From the NCBI RefSeq assembly GCF_050436995.1, contig NC_134769.1, positions 1,054,001 through 1,118,000 of the forward strand: a stretch of 64,000 bases of DNA, written 5' to 3'. Every line of letters begins with the position of its first letter. Positions within the stretch are counted from its first letter, which is position 1. The notes under the pieces are model-generated. The model did not search any database, was not told where the DNA came from, and saw nothing but the letters and a program-made list of their open reading frames with translations. Position numbers and translations under genes: made by a program. The stretch comes from Anticarsia gemmatalis (Eukaryota; Arthropoda; Insecta; Lepidoptera; Erebidae). Shown piece by piece: positions 35,539 through 49,125 of the stretch.

Positions 35539-35910
35539 AATCTTAATATATAACAGGCATTCAAAATAAAAAAAATTAAGAATATTTTTAATTCATTTAC
35601 TCAGGAAGAATTGGGTGATATACTACCATATTGTCCTTGTTTCGGTTCCCGTTCACAGCAAATATTTGAACGATTCATAAACAGTTTTTTAGGGTTTACG
35701 TGTACTTTGTATTTGTTTGTGTTTGTAAAGTCCCAGGTTTGAGGATTATAATATTTGATGTGACGTTGTCCTTAAAAATATGCTCGAGAATATTTTTAAA
35801 TGTGTTTATTTAGATTTATAATTTTATGATACAGTTCTGTTTATTTCTATGTCAACTGAAAATTCTGTAAGTGATAATTTAGAAGGTACTCTCATTGTTC
35901 ATGACGCTGA

Positions 35911-35969
35911 AAGTCAAGTCAAGTCTTGTTATTAAATAACAAGACTTGTCTGTTAATTTGACTTGACTT
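35911..35969. repeat. Compound palindrome
   Basis: Inner arms CAAGTCTTGTTATT / AATAACAAGACTTG are nearly touching, and outer arms AAGTCAAGTC / GACTTGACTT enclose them. Confidence 0.6.
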
Positions 35970-36057
35970 GGCCTTTTAGTTCTTGCTTACAGGGCTTTAT
36001 ATTACTTATAAAATGTCAATAATAAAAAAAATATAAATAAAGTTAAATTTAACCCAA

Positions 36058-36152
36058 TAATGTCCCACTGCTGGGCAAAGGTCTCCGCCCGAAATGAGGG
36101 AGGGGTTAGGCCTTGAGTCTACCACGCTGGCCAATTGTGGGTTGGGGAATTA
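36058..36152 (-). repeat. LINE-tail-like repeat F copy
   Basis: GTCCCACTGCTGGGCAAAGG, AAATGAGGGAGGGGTTAGGC and CCACGCTGGCCAATTGTGGG are the inverse of the copy at 55,129-55,240. Confidence 0.65.
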
Positions 36153-36519
36153 AAAAATATTAGTGAACAAAATAACATTAGCCACTTCAGACACACATTT
36201 GCAAGTTGGCATTACATTTTATAGCCCGTAACCCACCCGCCTCTCCAATCACCTCTCCACTGGCGGCTACTAAAAATAGGCTAAGGCTACGAAATATAGG
36301 CTACTGCAACAGCCTCCCGCTTCATTCCAGGGTCAACGGCCACCCATCACATTTCATACCTCGACAAGTGACGCTTAACTCGCTCTATCACCCGTTCGCC
36401 GTCAAAAACTAGCCCAAAGCTAAATTCAGAGCTTTTCAGTTGCTGAAGACAAAAGCCTTTGACAAAACTCTTCGGACCACTGAAAAATATACAAAAGGTC
36501 ACTAGAGCTTAAAAGTGTG

Positions 36520-37212
36520 CGAGCGAGACGCTATGATGTGTTGTTTAGTGCGTGAGACAGAGATGGCTAGCTGAAAATCAATTTATTAGGCAGTGACGTC
36601 ACGTTTCACGCAAGCGCAGTTGAAATGCTCCCGGGAGAGGGTGGCCGACGGTTGGAGATTTTCCCCAGAAATATGGGAAAATATTGGTTAGTTAAATTAT
36701 AAAGGAAAGTTTGTTAATGAACTTCGTGTGTTGTGATTATGATTCTGTGATGTCTAACTATGATTTTGATCGTTAGTTGTGAGCGTTTTATTTAAAATTA
36801 ATCTTATAAAAAATGCTGATATTGTATTGAGCTAAAACCACTGTTTTAATGGATGATTTTGCAAGTTTACAGTTTAAATAATACAAAAACAAAACAGTAA
36901 ATAGATTTCACGTAATTAACCAACTAAAAATAGCTAAGAAATAAAAATATTGTCATCAAAATAATTGCAATAAATATTTAGTAATTGTATTTTTGGGAAT
37001 CAGAATCAAAGTGCAGTAGTAGAGTGCATGGCTCATCGTAAACAATTATAATACGAGACTAAACACACAGAAATAGATCACAAAACAATGTCCAAAGATA
37101 ATCCTAATTAGAGTCTGCGTGTGGCAACCCCGCGCTCATCTGGGCGGCCCGAAATAGTGGCGTGAGGGGGGGCGTCAGTTGTTGCGGCGGTGCCGCTCAC
37201 GCCGCCCGCGCT
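36520..37212 (+). promoter_or_regulatory. Shal: Probable Shal promoter and 5' UTR region
   Basis: The region before the Shal start holds a full CRE TGACGTCA at 36,594, CACGCAAGCGCAGTTG (NRF-1-like) and a GC-rich patch (36,620-36,650), then AT-rich leader-like DNA. The transcription start cannot be placed. CRE control would fit an activity-dependent neuronal channel gene. Confidence 0.45.
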
Positions 37213-38327
37213 ATGGCGTCCGTCGCCGCTTGGCTGCCGTTCGCCCGAGCAGCCGCCATCGGATGGGTCCCCATCGCTACACACCCGCTCCCGCCCCCGC
37301 CTGTCCCCAAAGACCGCCGCCGCGCCGAGGACGAGAAGCTCCTGATCAACGTCTCCGGGCGCCGCTTCGAGACATGGCGGAACACGCTCGAGAAATACCC
37401 CGACTCCCTCCTCGGCTCCACAGAGAGGGAGTTCTTCTACGACGAGGACAGCAGGGAATACTTCTTCGACAGAGATCCGGATATATTCCGACATATACTC
37501 AACTACTACAGAACGGGAAAATTGCATTATCCCAAACACGAGTGCCTCACGGGGTACGACGAGGAGCTCGCCTTCTTTGGCATCCTCCCTGATGTGATCG
37601 GCGACTGCTGTTATGAGGACTACAGGGACAGGAAGCGTGAGAACGCAGAGCGACTCATGGACGATAAACTCAGCGAGGCGGGAGATCAGAGCCTGCCTCA
37701 GCTCACAGACTTACGACAGAAGATGTGGCGGGCGTTCGAGAACCCCCACACTTCGACCGCCGCCCTCGTGTTCTACTACGTGACCGGGTTCTTCATCGCC
37801 GTGTCGGTGATGGCCAACGTAGTGGAGACCGTGCCGTGCGGCCACCGGCCCGGCCGTGCCGGCACGCTGCCGTGCGGCGAGCGATACAAAATTGTGTTCT
37901 TCTGCTTGGACACTGCGTGTGTGATGATATTTACCGCCGAGTATTTACTGCGGCTGTTTGCAGCGCCGGATCGTTGCAAATTCGTCAGATCTGTGATGTC
38001 GATCATAGACGTGGTGGCCATTCTACCGTACTACATCGGTCTGGGCATCACCGACAACGACGACGTGTCGGGAGCCTTCGTCACCCTGAGAGTGTTCAGA
38101 GTGTTCCGTATCTTCAAGTTCTCCAGGCACTCTCAGGGCTTGCGGATCTTGGGTTACACGTTGAAGTCGTGCGCCAGTGAGCTGGGCTTCCTGGTGTTCT
38201 CGCTGGCGATGGCCATCATCATCTTCGCTACGGTGATGTTCTACGCTGAGAAGAACGAGCAGGACACCAACTTCACGTCGATCCCGGCCGCCTTCTGGTA
38301 CACCATCGTGACTATGACAACGCTGGG
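37213..38327 (+). CDS. Shal: Shal / Kv4 voltage-gated K+ channel, first coding exon
   Basis: Codes residues 1-371 of the Kv4 alpha subunit, which carries somatodendritic A-type K+ current. The N terminus MASVAAWLPFARAAAIGWVP is the invariant Shal start and KChIP-binding segment, which fixes the ATG. The T1 tetramerisation domain spans about 41-145, with the zinc motif HX5CX20CC (His105, Cys111, Cys132, Cys133). S1 lies at about 183-205, S2 225-247, S3 258-278, S4 289-305 with charges R293, R296, R299, K302, R305, and S5 322-344. The exon ends in the pore at TMTTLG, in phase 2, before GTGAGT, so the filter's YGD lies in the next exon. No later exon is recognised in the window, so the gene is incomplete here. 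No stop or frameshift is seen. Confidence 0.96.
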
Positions 38328-41300
38328 GTGAGTACTGCACTATACACGTTGCTGTACGATACAGTTTATCGATCGCGTCGATCGTTCATTTTGCATTAAA
38401 AGATGATTAAACAAATGTTGCGCATATCTGACACCTGTCGACGCCATTAAATATGTACGCGGGAAAATAAGTGTCATGGCGGCTATTTGCCGCTTCGACA
38501 TCGTAAAATGTTTAACTTGAATTATTGACGTTTTTATACGGTTTTAATTTGTTTTTTTTTCGTTCGCTGAGTGATTATCACTGGAGTTTGAACAAATGGG
38601 TTGCGTCTCATGGGTCCAGGTGTCGTGGTCCAGTGGATGCTGTGCGTGGATTGCGGTGTTTTTATTAAATTATTTCTCTCAGGCTGCGGGTGTTTGCGGA
38701 TTTTTCGTCTCTGTCTCGCTCCCGGGGGTCGTAAAGTTATATATCTATGACGGTTCGGGATTTAGTTAACCGCTTTCTGAAAATTATTCTCCATGAATAT
38801 TTAATGAATTTATTTGGATGTTGGTTCGTTGTGCATTACTTAAACAGACATGTTTTATCCGCAGTATTTTATTAAAGTTTTGTGCAGTAACTTGTTAAGT
38901 TTACGATTGAAAATTCAAACCACCCTTAGCTTGGCAATTCTTATCGTATGACAATCAATACTCAACATAATTATCTCGATATTTTCCATCATACATGTGA
39001 TATCGAATCACCATCCCATTAGGCGTAATTTAAAATCGCAAATTGAAATTTTAATCTCGACATCTCGGCACCTTTTACAGAGAGTTCTATCAAAAAAAGC
39101 CTCTTATTTATTACATAGTATATTTGTATATATATTTCTTTGTGTGAGGATAAAGCTGAAAGGGATTACTTGTACTGCACTTGAATGGAAGGGATTTAAG
39201 AGAGCTGCCCTTGTGTTTGTGTCGCTTTGTTCGTAAGGGTTTGATCGATGAGGTTAGATCAAAGAGTTTTTACGATAAATTAGCGGTTTTCGGTAAGAAT
39301 CGGTTTCTGATGACTAAACATTTTAAGTTAAAGACGGTTTTGTGATATTCAAACTGACATTTTTAACAGTTATGTACTGAATTTAAGCTATGAACTGTTG
39401 GTTATTTTGTCGTTGTATGTATTTATGTTTAAAGTATTATACATGCTAAAATAATAAAGTCTCCAGTAATATAGTCTCCAGTAGCAGTATCCACTATTTT
39501 ACAAAAAAAACTAAAATTTTCTTAAATAGAAATAGCATTTGTATTTTCCTTGTAAAACCTTCGATATCTTAAACACGGTTTCCGGAAAAACCAAAATTAA
39601 ATAAAAAATAAGATATTTTCTATCACCATTCCAAATATTCAGCTACCACAATCCTTCGCTAGCTATAACCTGAAACATTCGCTTCAGTTTCAGTTTGATA
39701 GTTGAACATAACAATGTCATAAATAATCTTGGTCCTTTATTCTATTGTCGTAACTCTCGGTGATCGGAGTATCAAGAGGGTTCGGTGTGACTATATTGTT
39801 TGTTTTAGCTTTATTGTATTGTGGATTTATTGTATTTTATGTATTTGTAGTGTTATGTACAGGTTTTGTTAAAGCCTAGAAATAATGAGCATTTTAATAT
39901 TTTAATACGTTTCTGGGTATAAAATCCGATTTTTGAATTTCTTTTAGACAAAGAGAATTTTCAAACCTTAGAATCTTTTTTGTGGAAATTAAAGGACAAC
40001 TTACCTATTATCAAAAATACCACATTTTTATATATCCAATATAACAAACATCAATCAATTTATAGTCTGACTCAATTTTGCACGATTTTACATAAAACAA
40101 TAACAAAATACGTACGGTACCCAAGTAAATTCATAACGATCACTCTACTATAATAACTAAACACTAGTATTTTCACGCCTTGGGAGAGAACTATTTCCAC
40201 ATAAATTCTATATCTGCATAGCAACGAATTTGAACTTCATATATTTAAAAAAAAAACCGTAAAAAGAACCACACAATTACCCTAAGACCTTACCTTTCAA
40301 AATTTCAATCTTTTCTTCACATTTCAACAACATGGCATGTTCAAATGCACTTTGCCAACAGCTTGAGCCTCTCGCCCTCACCACACCAGCCAATCAACGT
40401 CCATCACTCATCAGGCAAAACTGTCAAACTTGCATGACGCAGCGTCTACACGTCAAACTTTAATGATGAAGTTTTAATAGCTTAGGCGTTTATTTTTTGG
40501 CAACAAACTGTATTAAAGGCACTTTCTTACAGCCAACTATGTGAATTTGAACTGTAATTTTCACAGTTTTTTCAATATTTTATTGGTGGCAGTACAAACA
40601 CTGTTATAGCCTAACAATTTAAGTATTCGCCTCCCAAGTGATGCTATGCTATTCTAGAAGGAGTATCCGACCCAGCAGTCTGACTGCACTGGGGAAAACT
40701 TAATAATTACATGAGTATCAGATGTTGTAGAAAATATTTTATTCCCGTGTTATAAAATAATATTATTAGCACCTTAATAAAATATATTGATTTAATTCCA
40801 ACTTGTGATCACCAATGTGACCAAATTGTGATCGGTAGTGTTGGTACATAGCAGTTCTTTGCATCATCAATGATTTACACCTAACAGGAATATTGTTAAA
40901 ACCAATGAAAATATTCATAATCATTATGATTATTAATATTTTCATAGGTCTTTAAAAAGCACACGGAACACCGTTACGTATCAAAAGTGCAGGCCAATAT
41001 AAAAAAAATCCCATCAGTAAAATACCCGTACCCAACGTTAGCTTAACTCAAACGGCAAATGCGATATTGCAGTCCATTTCGTTCCAGAATCTCATTCCCA
41101 TAGCCCTAATTACGGTTCCAAGGCACATTGCCATAATTGCATCGTACTGAGATTGGAAAATGGTTAAATTGCTAATTGTTCGACAGATAGAGTCTACTTA
41201 ATTTTATAGAAAATGTATTGAGAGAAATAGGAGGAAAACGACTTAGTTTTTACGTTTTCTATTATAATAATGCGGGTGTCTGTGATTTTGTTTGCGTTGA

Positions 41301-41566
41301 CAGATTTTCTAATGTGTAAACTATTAGTATTTCAAGTCTTAACAAAATATTTACAGTATTTTTTTTAGGAAAAGAAGAACTTCTCTCTCTTCTCAACTTT
41401 TAATTTCATGTCTTAGTAGGCTATGTAAGTGTCTTGTTTTTAAAGAGACCACAGTATGCTTTATAGCTTGAAAGTGTACCTTTATATGGTTGTCGGTAAA
41501 TGTATTTTCTTACATCGACATTGATATGTAAATCTGTTAAATTTACTTAGCGCTAAACGAGAAACC

Positions 41567-41590
41567 TACCTTCCGAACTGGTAATGAATT
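41567..41590 (+). repeat. LINE-tail fragment
   Basis: CCTACCTTCCGAACTGG matches the repeat at 16,633-16,795. Confidence 0.35.
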
Positions 41591-42021
41591 CATTAAATGT
41601 AGTTTTAAAAATTATAACTGCTGATAATTAAACTAATGATTAGTATCAATATGTGGTATAATAATATATAGATTTATTAAATTTAACATTAGTTCAGAAA
41701 TAATATAAATGTCAAAGATTTCATCTAAAAATAAACCAATATCAAAAGCAAATAATAAAAAACCCATGAATGAAACATGAGAAGCTCAAATAAAACTAAG
41801 TTATTATAATATTTGATCGACATTTTATTGCTATCGTCATAACACGATACACGTGACGTCATAACATAGTAGGTAATACGTTAATACATACATAATATCA
41901 CGCCTTTTATACCAGGAGGTGTAAGTAGAGGTGTATATGTTACTGTAAAAGCCCGAACAGTGGTAAATCCTAAGATTTACCAACTCTCAATGGTAAAAGT
42001 CCGAACAAGCCGGAGTTTAAA

Positions 42022-42059
42022 AACTATGTTACGGTATAATTATATACCGTAACATAGTT
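42022..42059. repeat. Perfect 17-bp hairpin
   Basis: Arms AACTATGTTACGGTATA and its exact inverse, loop ATTA. Confidence 0.75.
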
Positions 42060-42745
42060 ATAAAGAAGGAGTTTTGGGCAAAGCGACATGGGTAGGTTAG
42101 TTTAGAAGGCCTTCGGGGTTCTTTTTTTTATATACCTTTCGCCATAAATAATATAACCTTAGTCCCATGCAATAAATACTGAAATATATTTTAATTTAAA
42201 TTTTAAAATAAGGCTAAGTTAAAGTTTTGAAACTATTTCAGTTTGAACACAGAATACTAAATTACTCATTTGGTTTAAACGCGTTGGGAATTATATGGTT
42301 ACGATACTTTATAATTTTTACCGTTTAGCAATTCGGTATTAAAACCAAATTAGTCTGCCAGACCTGGGTATTTAACCCAAGACCTCATGATCATCAGATA
42401 TACTACCGACTGCACCACAGAGCCTATTTATTATTCCTCACATATAAACGTATTTTTTCAAAACTAGTTGGATAAGTTTTAGTAGCTATACTTTAGTCAT
42501 GCAAATATTTGAGTGGATCGTTACTATGATATATTAGAGTTATTTATCAGGTTTTTTGTTTTATTGATAAGGGAATGTAGGGTAGAGTTTGAAAAACTAG
42601 CAATATCTTAAAACTATATAATATGGGAAATGCAGTTTTTTTGAGGGGGATAAATGCTGATGATTTTTGTCCTAATATTTCAACTTACAGGTTTATTTAT
42701 GCTTTCGTCATGTTATACGATTTTCTTGAGGATTTGGCACAAGTC

Positions 42746-42789
42746 AAAAAAAAAATATGCACTGTACCAACAGTGCATATTTTTTTTTT
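42746..42789. repeat. Perfect 20-bp hairpin with A/T flanks
   Basis: Left arm is ten A then TATGCACTGT, loop ACCA, right arm the exact inverse ending in ten T. Confidence 0.75.
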
Positions 42790-43003
42790 GGGAATAGTAG
42801 CTTATGTTAGGTTCTATATTACATACTTCAACTATCTCTAAAGAACACTCACGATAAAAGGTTTAGCAGTTTAATCGTGGAAGCGTAAAAGACCGATAGA
42901 CTTCTGCATTCGTAATACTACGAATCAATATTGGATAGTATATTGTACGAAAAGAGAAATAATGATATATTCAGTTACAATTTCAAATGTGAATATATTC
43001 CTA

Positions 43004-43311
43004 CTAGCTGACCCGGCAAACGTTGTTTTGCCATCTAAATAAAAAAAAAATATATTGTCACTTAGGGGTATGAAAAATAGATGTTGGCCGATTCTCAGAC
43101 CTACTCAATATGCTCACAAAATTTCATGAGAATCGGTCAAGGCGTTTCGGAGAAGTATTGCAACGAAAACTGTGACGCGAGTTTTTTTTTGTGAATCTAA
43201 ACCATTCTCAGATCCCCTTGAACACACACAAAAAATTTCATCAAAATCGGTCCAGTCGTTTAAGAGAATTTCAGTGACATACACACTTACAGAAGAATTA
43301 TATGTTTATAT
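43004..43311 (-). mobile_element. Helitron-like element, second family, reverse orientation
   Basis: CTAGCTGACCCGGCAAACG start with the 3' hairpin GGCAAACGTTGTTTTGCC. The body is shared with 6,914-7,090, and the 5' part (GAGAATTTCAGTGACATAC) is shared with 34,319. Confidence 0.65.
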
Positions 43312-44299
43312 AAATATTTGCCGTATACCCACGATGCGTTAAACAGCTCTTAGACGATGTTTACAAAAATACAAACATACAAAAATAAAACTTTCTTCTT
43401 TATTGCTTTGAAACGACGTGCGAACATGATGTACACTTTCCTTAACGCGAATGACGTAAGCGACTGAATTATATGCATTTATATCAAACGGAATCGAACT
43501 GGTGACATCGTGTTCAAGGCTGTTTAATTATAACTATACTATTGGTATATTAATATTGTAATGGAAAACTGTGTTTGTTTGTATTTCTTTTATCTATGTA
43601 CCGGCTGAAACTAACTGAAACTACTTTATCTGCAATCAATAACGTTGGATCTGTACATCTGAATTACCTAATAACTTTTACTAGAATTCATAATTCATAA
43701 TTTTTATTTGCAAATATGGGTAATATACAAAGATCTTACAAAACTATTTCACAGTATCGCCATATTTCACCATTAGGCATGCAAATTATACAAAATAAAT
43801 TAATTATTTTTTCAGAAATACGAATTCAACCCTATTTCAAGATAAAATAGGAAACCAAGATTTTGTACAACATAAGAATCAAATGCGGGATCTCATGATT
43901 AGCAGTCGTTGTCACTACAAGAACAGTTAATTTTAATAATAAAAAATACTTTAATGAAACTTATTTCTAAAAAGCTTATTCAAATTTGCGAAAGCTTGCA
44001 ATTTTCATAACCCTATATCAAAACGAACAAAATCATTGAGCTTTTCCCGTGATTGATGACTATCTCCGCTCTATAAGGGATTTCAATAAGCATACATTAC
44101 GCAGTCGCGAACACAGCCAGTAATGTATGTGCTCTGCTGCGATACCCTCCGTCTTTACGCAAATATGGCAAGACTAATGTGACCACTCTGAGATTAGAGC
44201 GGGATTTTTGGAATTGAAGTTAATTTTATAAAATGTTGATATATTAAAATAAAAATTAACAGGTAGGTGATAAGAAAGGTTATCAATTGAACTAGGTAT

Positions 44300-44655
44300 A
44301 CAAAAAGCGTATGCCAGTGCCTCACAAGTCCAGTTCAAGTCCTGGTTCGGGCCAAAAAGTCTTTTCAGAGATTTTTTTGTTAAGAATTTCTCAGAAATTG
44401 CCAGGAGTTAGGAAGTTGAAGACGTAGACCTCGTTGCCTTGAAGAGCACGTAAAGACGTCGGTCCTGCACCTGACCTCTCATTGGTCGTGTCGGTTATCC
44501 ATCCCACCGGACTATGAGAATAAGGGAATAGAGAGTGTACCCGTGTATTTGGGGACACACTCGGACACTATAAACAAAGTCATGTTGGCTGGATTCAATG
44601 AAACTGGTCGTCGTAGCAAAATATCGTTCGGGAGGAAATTGTTATAACTCGCAAA
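44300..44655 (+). mobile_element. SINE B, degenerate head
   Basis: B box AGTTCAAGTCC, then AAAAAGTCTTTTCAGAGATT, GCCAGGAGTTAGGAAGTTGA and GGTCGTGTCGGTTATCC. Diverged copy of the element at 45,406. Confidence 0.65.
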
Positions 44656-45405
44656 TAGTTTGGAAACGGGACAATCCCATTTCTAGCGGGATGTATAGTC
44701 ACAAGTATGACCTACTTTGATTCAGGTGGAGCCTGGGTCAAATATATTATAGTTATATTATTATTCGGATTGTTATAACTGTTTCTGTGTAACTCGGATA
44801 TTTTCTATTGGTTGAACAGGATTGAATCAATAGCCATTGTTATTTCAATCCGATATTGAGGGGGAAATGTTAACAATAAATTGTAGAGCTTTATATATTT
44901 GCTTCATATACATAGATTTTTGGGAAATATAGTCTTTGTTTGATTCGAGATTATCAAGTATCTTATTAAATGAAAGGACTATGGGCGGAATCGTCCCCAC
45001 CCATCAACAAAAATGAAATGTAGCTCAATTGATATATCTTGGCAAGACGATATTTTTATACTATGGCGACATTGCCCAAATGCATGGGGTTCTCATAGTA
45101 TCTTACGTTTAAACAAATATCTCGTTAACGTATTATTGACGACTAATTCCAAAATACATGCTCATTTATTTATTAATTAGTGCACAGCGGCGGACGCCGC
45201 ATGCACATAAAGATAGCTGGGTACAAAATAACCCCCTCCCCCCGCTCTCCAACCCACGATTTTAGATCTGATCAGATTTTAATCTGCCAGCGCATCTGTT
45301 AGACAGCATTATAATTGACGAGTAAAAATAATTATTGAAATATGAAATCAATAACATGTATTAACCATATAATGGAAATGATAATTATAAGTATATACAT
45401 ATGAG

Positions 45406-45767
45406 TGCCTCTGTGGCGCGGTCGGTAGTATATGCGACTGCGGTGCGAGAGGTCTCGGGTTCGAATCCTGGGTAGGGCCAAACAGTCTTTTCTGAGATTT
45501 TCTGTTAAGAATTTCCTAGAGATTGCCCGGAGTTAGGAAGTTGAGGTCGAAGACCTCCGTGTCTCGGAGAGCACGTAAAGCCGTCGGTCCTGCGCCTGAC
45601 CTCTCACTGGTTGTGTCGGTTATCCGTCCCACCAAACTATGAGAGTGATGGAATAGAGAGTGTACCTGTGTATTGTGCACACACTTGGACACTATAAACA
45701 AAGTCACAGATGGCCAGTTTCAATGAAACTGACCGCCGTAGCTGTATATCGGCTAGGAGGACACTAT
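45406..45767 (+). mobile_element. SINE B (tRNA-derived), full length with target duplication
   Basis: tRNA-like head with an A box (TGGCGCGGTCGGTAGTA) and B box (GGGTTCGAATCC), then a long body ending CGGCTAGGAGGACACTAT. The 12-base duplication TATACATATGAG flanks it at 45,394 and 45,768, so it entered by target-primed insertion. It is not a tRNA gene because the second half does not fold back as an acceptor stem. Confidence 0.8.
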
Positions 45768-45821
45768 TATACATATGAGTTAGTACTGTAATATAACAAT
45801 AATGTTAAAATAACTTACAAA

Positions 45822-46086
45822 TCTATACTAATATAATAAAGCTGAAGAGTTTGTTTGTTTGTTTGTTTGTTTGTTTGTTTGAACGCGCTAATCTCAGGAA
45901 CTACTGGTCCGATTTGAAAAATTCTTTCAGTGTTAGATAGCCCATTTAACGAGGAAGGCTATAGGCTATATAACATCACGCTACGGTCATTAGGAGCGGA
46001 GTAGCAACGAAAAATGTTACAAAAACGGGGAAAATTTTGACCCCATTCTCTTAGGTGACGCAAGCGAAGTTGCGCGGGTCAGCTAG
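45822..46086 (+). mobile_element. Lep1-like Helitron, intact ends
   Basis: The best copy: A|TCTATACTAATATAATAAAG at the 5' end, (GTTT)n, body, hairpin CGCAAGCGAAGTTGCG and 3' end CAGCTAG|T. Inserted between A and T without target duplication, as Helitrons do. Confidence 0.85.
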
Positions 46087-46289
46087 TGTAAAATAAAAAT
46101 ATACGTTAAATAATAATTACAAATTGTTTTTTTTTTTAAATATATATTCCCACTGATTTATCAAAAACAAAGGATTTTAATTAAATAAGGGGCACTTTAT
46201 GAACACGTTGGTATCAGTTCCATGTTTGTTGGTAGGTGGGGACGGAGCCCATACATTTTTGCCCATAGTCCTTTGGTTTTAAACCATTA

Positions 46290-46523
46290 TCCTACCAATA
46301 TTATAAATGCGAAAATTTGTGAGTATGCATATATGTAAGTTTGTATGTATGGATGTTTGTTACTCTTTCACGCTAATACTACTAAACCGATTACAATGAA
46401 ATTTGGTATGTAGGTAGTTGAAGACCCAGAATAACACATAGACTTTTTATCCCGGAGTTCCCGAGGGGTCGGTATTTACACGGCAATGGTTTCCACGCGG
46501 ACGAAGTCGCGGGTGGCATCTAG
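46290..46523 (+). mobile_element. Lep1-type Helitron, third variant
   Basis: Starts TCCTACCAATATTATAAATG and ends GGACGAAGTCGCGGGTGGCA then TCTAG|T. Typical inner blocks TACTCTTTCACGCTAATAC and AATGAAATTTGGTATG. Non-autonomous. Confidence 0.75.
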
Positions 46524-48458
46524 TTAGAGATAAAAGTGACCCAAAGACCTTAATTCAGGACTTACAAATAACACTTAGGTTAAGGACCTACGGATAAGTG
46601 TTGTATAACCTATCCATTAGATCATTCCGGTATTATATACATATATAACTTATCCAATTGTGCAAAAATCTGTCCGTCTGTTACACCTCATAAATAAACC
46701 GACCGGCCTAATCGATTATGATAAAAAGCGTCACAAAGACAGTTTGAAAGTTTACACGCTTGTTTATCAAAAAAAAAATCCATGAATTGCGAGCGAAGTT
46801 GGCAGTTCTATCACTGCGAATAAAGAGAATTACTTAATACTTAAAAATAACACTCGCTACTGCTTCTGCTAAAGATACACTTAACTATTTATTCTGTTAT
46901 TTATAGTTAAGTTTTATTTTAAAAGTAATTTTGTAAAATAATGTATATATTAACTTAAAAAATATATTTATTCTGTACATATACATTTAAGTTTTAATGT
47001 AATTCTATTTTTATATTCAGTTTTCAGTCGTTTCAGATTTTCTCTTAGCGTATCTTTTATTCGCTCGCAGTTGAAACCACAGAGTGTAAAATGTTCTTTA
47101 TGTTTCAGATAAACTCTTGAATACAGTTCTTTGTTCTTTTGCTGCATTTATTTATATTATGGTTAGTTTTATTTTAGTGCTAATCATTTAACACTAAACA
47201 AGCAAAATTGTATATAACTATAAAACTTCAAACTAAATAAAGTTAATTTCTAAAAACATATTTTACCGTTAATTTAGGAGTGTTAGATTTTATTTTGTAT
47301 CCCACTGCTGGGCAAAAGCTTACCCTTTTCTTTTCGAAATTCCCTATCTTATGAAATTTCCTTCCACGCTGAGGGAAGCTTGGAAACAATTGGAACTATA
47401 AATCAGATTTGAAAACGCTTTTTATATCAAAAACTCGTTTTCTTAGATACGTTAACTATTTTTTATTAATCTAAGATCTTTTAATAATTAAAATAACTTT
47501 AACTGCATAGTATTGTAGTCTCTTTCGCGAATTTATAGGCAAAGTCACGAGTAAAGTCTAGTTTATTAATCGTACCTGCACTACCGTCACTTTAACCTCA
47601 TATTTCAAGTATTAAAACAAGAATAAACGTTCCTTTTCATAGTTTTAACGCATTGACGTACACACACTCATGAAATTCAAGTAGAACATAAAAATGTGCA
47701 ATAAATCGCATATTAAGAGTCATAAATGTTATTTTTAAATTGAGTGAGCGCGTGTACTGAAAGGGTGAATAAAAGCGACATTTTAAAAATAGGGAAATAA
47801 ATGAAGGATTCACAAGAACTGACATGAAATGTATTTTTATTCTAAGATCTAAATAATATCCCGTAATGCTATAATGCAACGGGTCTGAAACACGATTGAT
47901 TGATAAAAGTTTCCCGACATTTCGACCAAATTGCACCGTACGTGGTCACGGTTTGACTCAACCTTTATTTTCCGCTGTTAGAAAGCGTAGCATTTGTTTT
48001 TACAATATAAAATGTTCTTTGTCTATATCCCACGCAAAGTGGGGACGACACAGTACGTTTTCTTTCTAAAAAATATACTATTAAATGATTTGGCTGAGGT
48101 TTAGCACCACTTGCCAATGCAAAATAAAATAAAACATATAAAATAAGTAAGAATAGTAATAGTAACTTATATCCTGACGGACATGGGATCAGGCTAAATG
48201 ATAATAAAAAGGTCTCTAAGGTTAAAATTGAACCACAACAAACATTAAAAAAACTGAAAATATCATTAAAACTCTTTGAAAAATATAGAATTTGTATAAA
48301 TAAATTGGTTTCTGTGTATATTTACATTAGATTCACGTTGCGTGGTTTATCTTTTCTACAGGCTCCATCAGAAACACGTACTCCGATACACTGTTATTAA
48401 AATACACTGAAAATGGAGGCTTTGGAGGTACAGTCAACCTGTGTAACAACACAATTCA

Positions 48459-48590
48459 TAAAGGTTTATTTTAGTTTTGCAAAATTTTTTCAATTGTGTT
48501 GCTTTCATATGAAAAAATTATCGAAACTAGTTCAAATTCCCACTGTCAATGTTACCCAAATGATTCGAAGTTACCCAAATTGACCTTATA
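48459..48590 (+). repeat. Dispersed repeat J, copy 1
   Basis: TTTATTTTAGTTTTGCAAAA, CAATTGTGTTGCTTTCATAT, AACTAGTTCAAATTCCCACT and TGTCAATGTTACCCAAATG. Inverted partner at 50,890-51,025. Confidence 0.6.
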
Positions 48591-49019
48591 GCAGAGATAG
48601 TTTGAAAATATTCTCTCTTTTTCATGAAAATATGTGACTTTTTCTGAATAACTGTTTTCATAAGAAGGTGTCAATATGATGCTTTGCTTGATTCCAACCA
48701 TGGATTCTATAGCCAGTTCTACAGTTTAGCGGAAAAATCATGAGAGACAGACAAAAAAATAGACAATGATTTGCAAAAACGGACGCATTTTCAAATTTCA
48801 GGCTGCGCATTTTTAAATTTATTCACCTTTTACACCTTCTCTGGACTTCCACAAATAATTCAAGACAAAAATAAGCCATATCGATCCAGCCGTTCTTGAG
48901 TTTTAGCGAGACTAACGAACAGCAATTCATTTACTAATGGCTACTACTCGCTCTAACAAAAACAAAAATATCGTAAGAAAAACTATTTCTCAGATAACTC
49001 CCAAAGGGGGTGAAAAATG

Positions 49020-49125
49020 AAAAATTTGGGCATCCCCATACTTGGTCAGCGTGGTGATTTCAATGACTAATCCCTCTTTCATTACGGTAGCCCCATACAC
49101 AACGGTAAGACAGTAATGGCTTAAT
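49020..49125 (+). repeat. LINE-tail-like repeat F fragment
   Basis: CCCATACTTGGTCAGCGTGG, AATCCCTCTTTCATTACGG and a decayed CAACGGTAAGACAGTAATG. Confidence 0.5.

Noticed and set aside
37108..37539. Minus-strand frame opposite the Shal exon
   Set aside because: A shadow of the conserved Kv4 coding strand with no known domain.
45060..45095. YGD-like codons that might be the next Shal exon
   Set aside because: The following residues do not match the Kv4 pore (MVP and S6 absent) and there is no acceptor in the right phase.
45406..45480. tRNA-like sequence with A and B boxes
   Set aside because: It is the head of a 360-bp SINE with a target duplication and related copies at 44,300 and 60,457, and no proper acceptor stem is formed.
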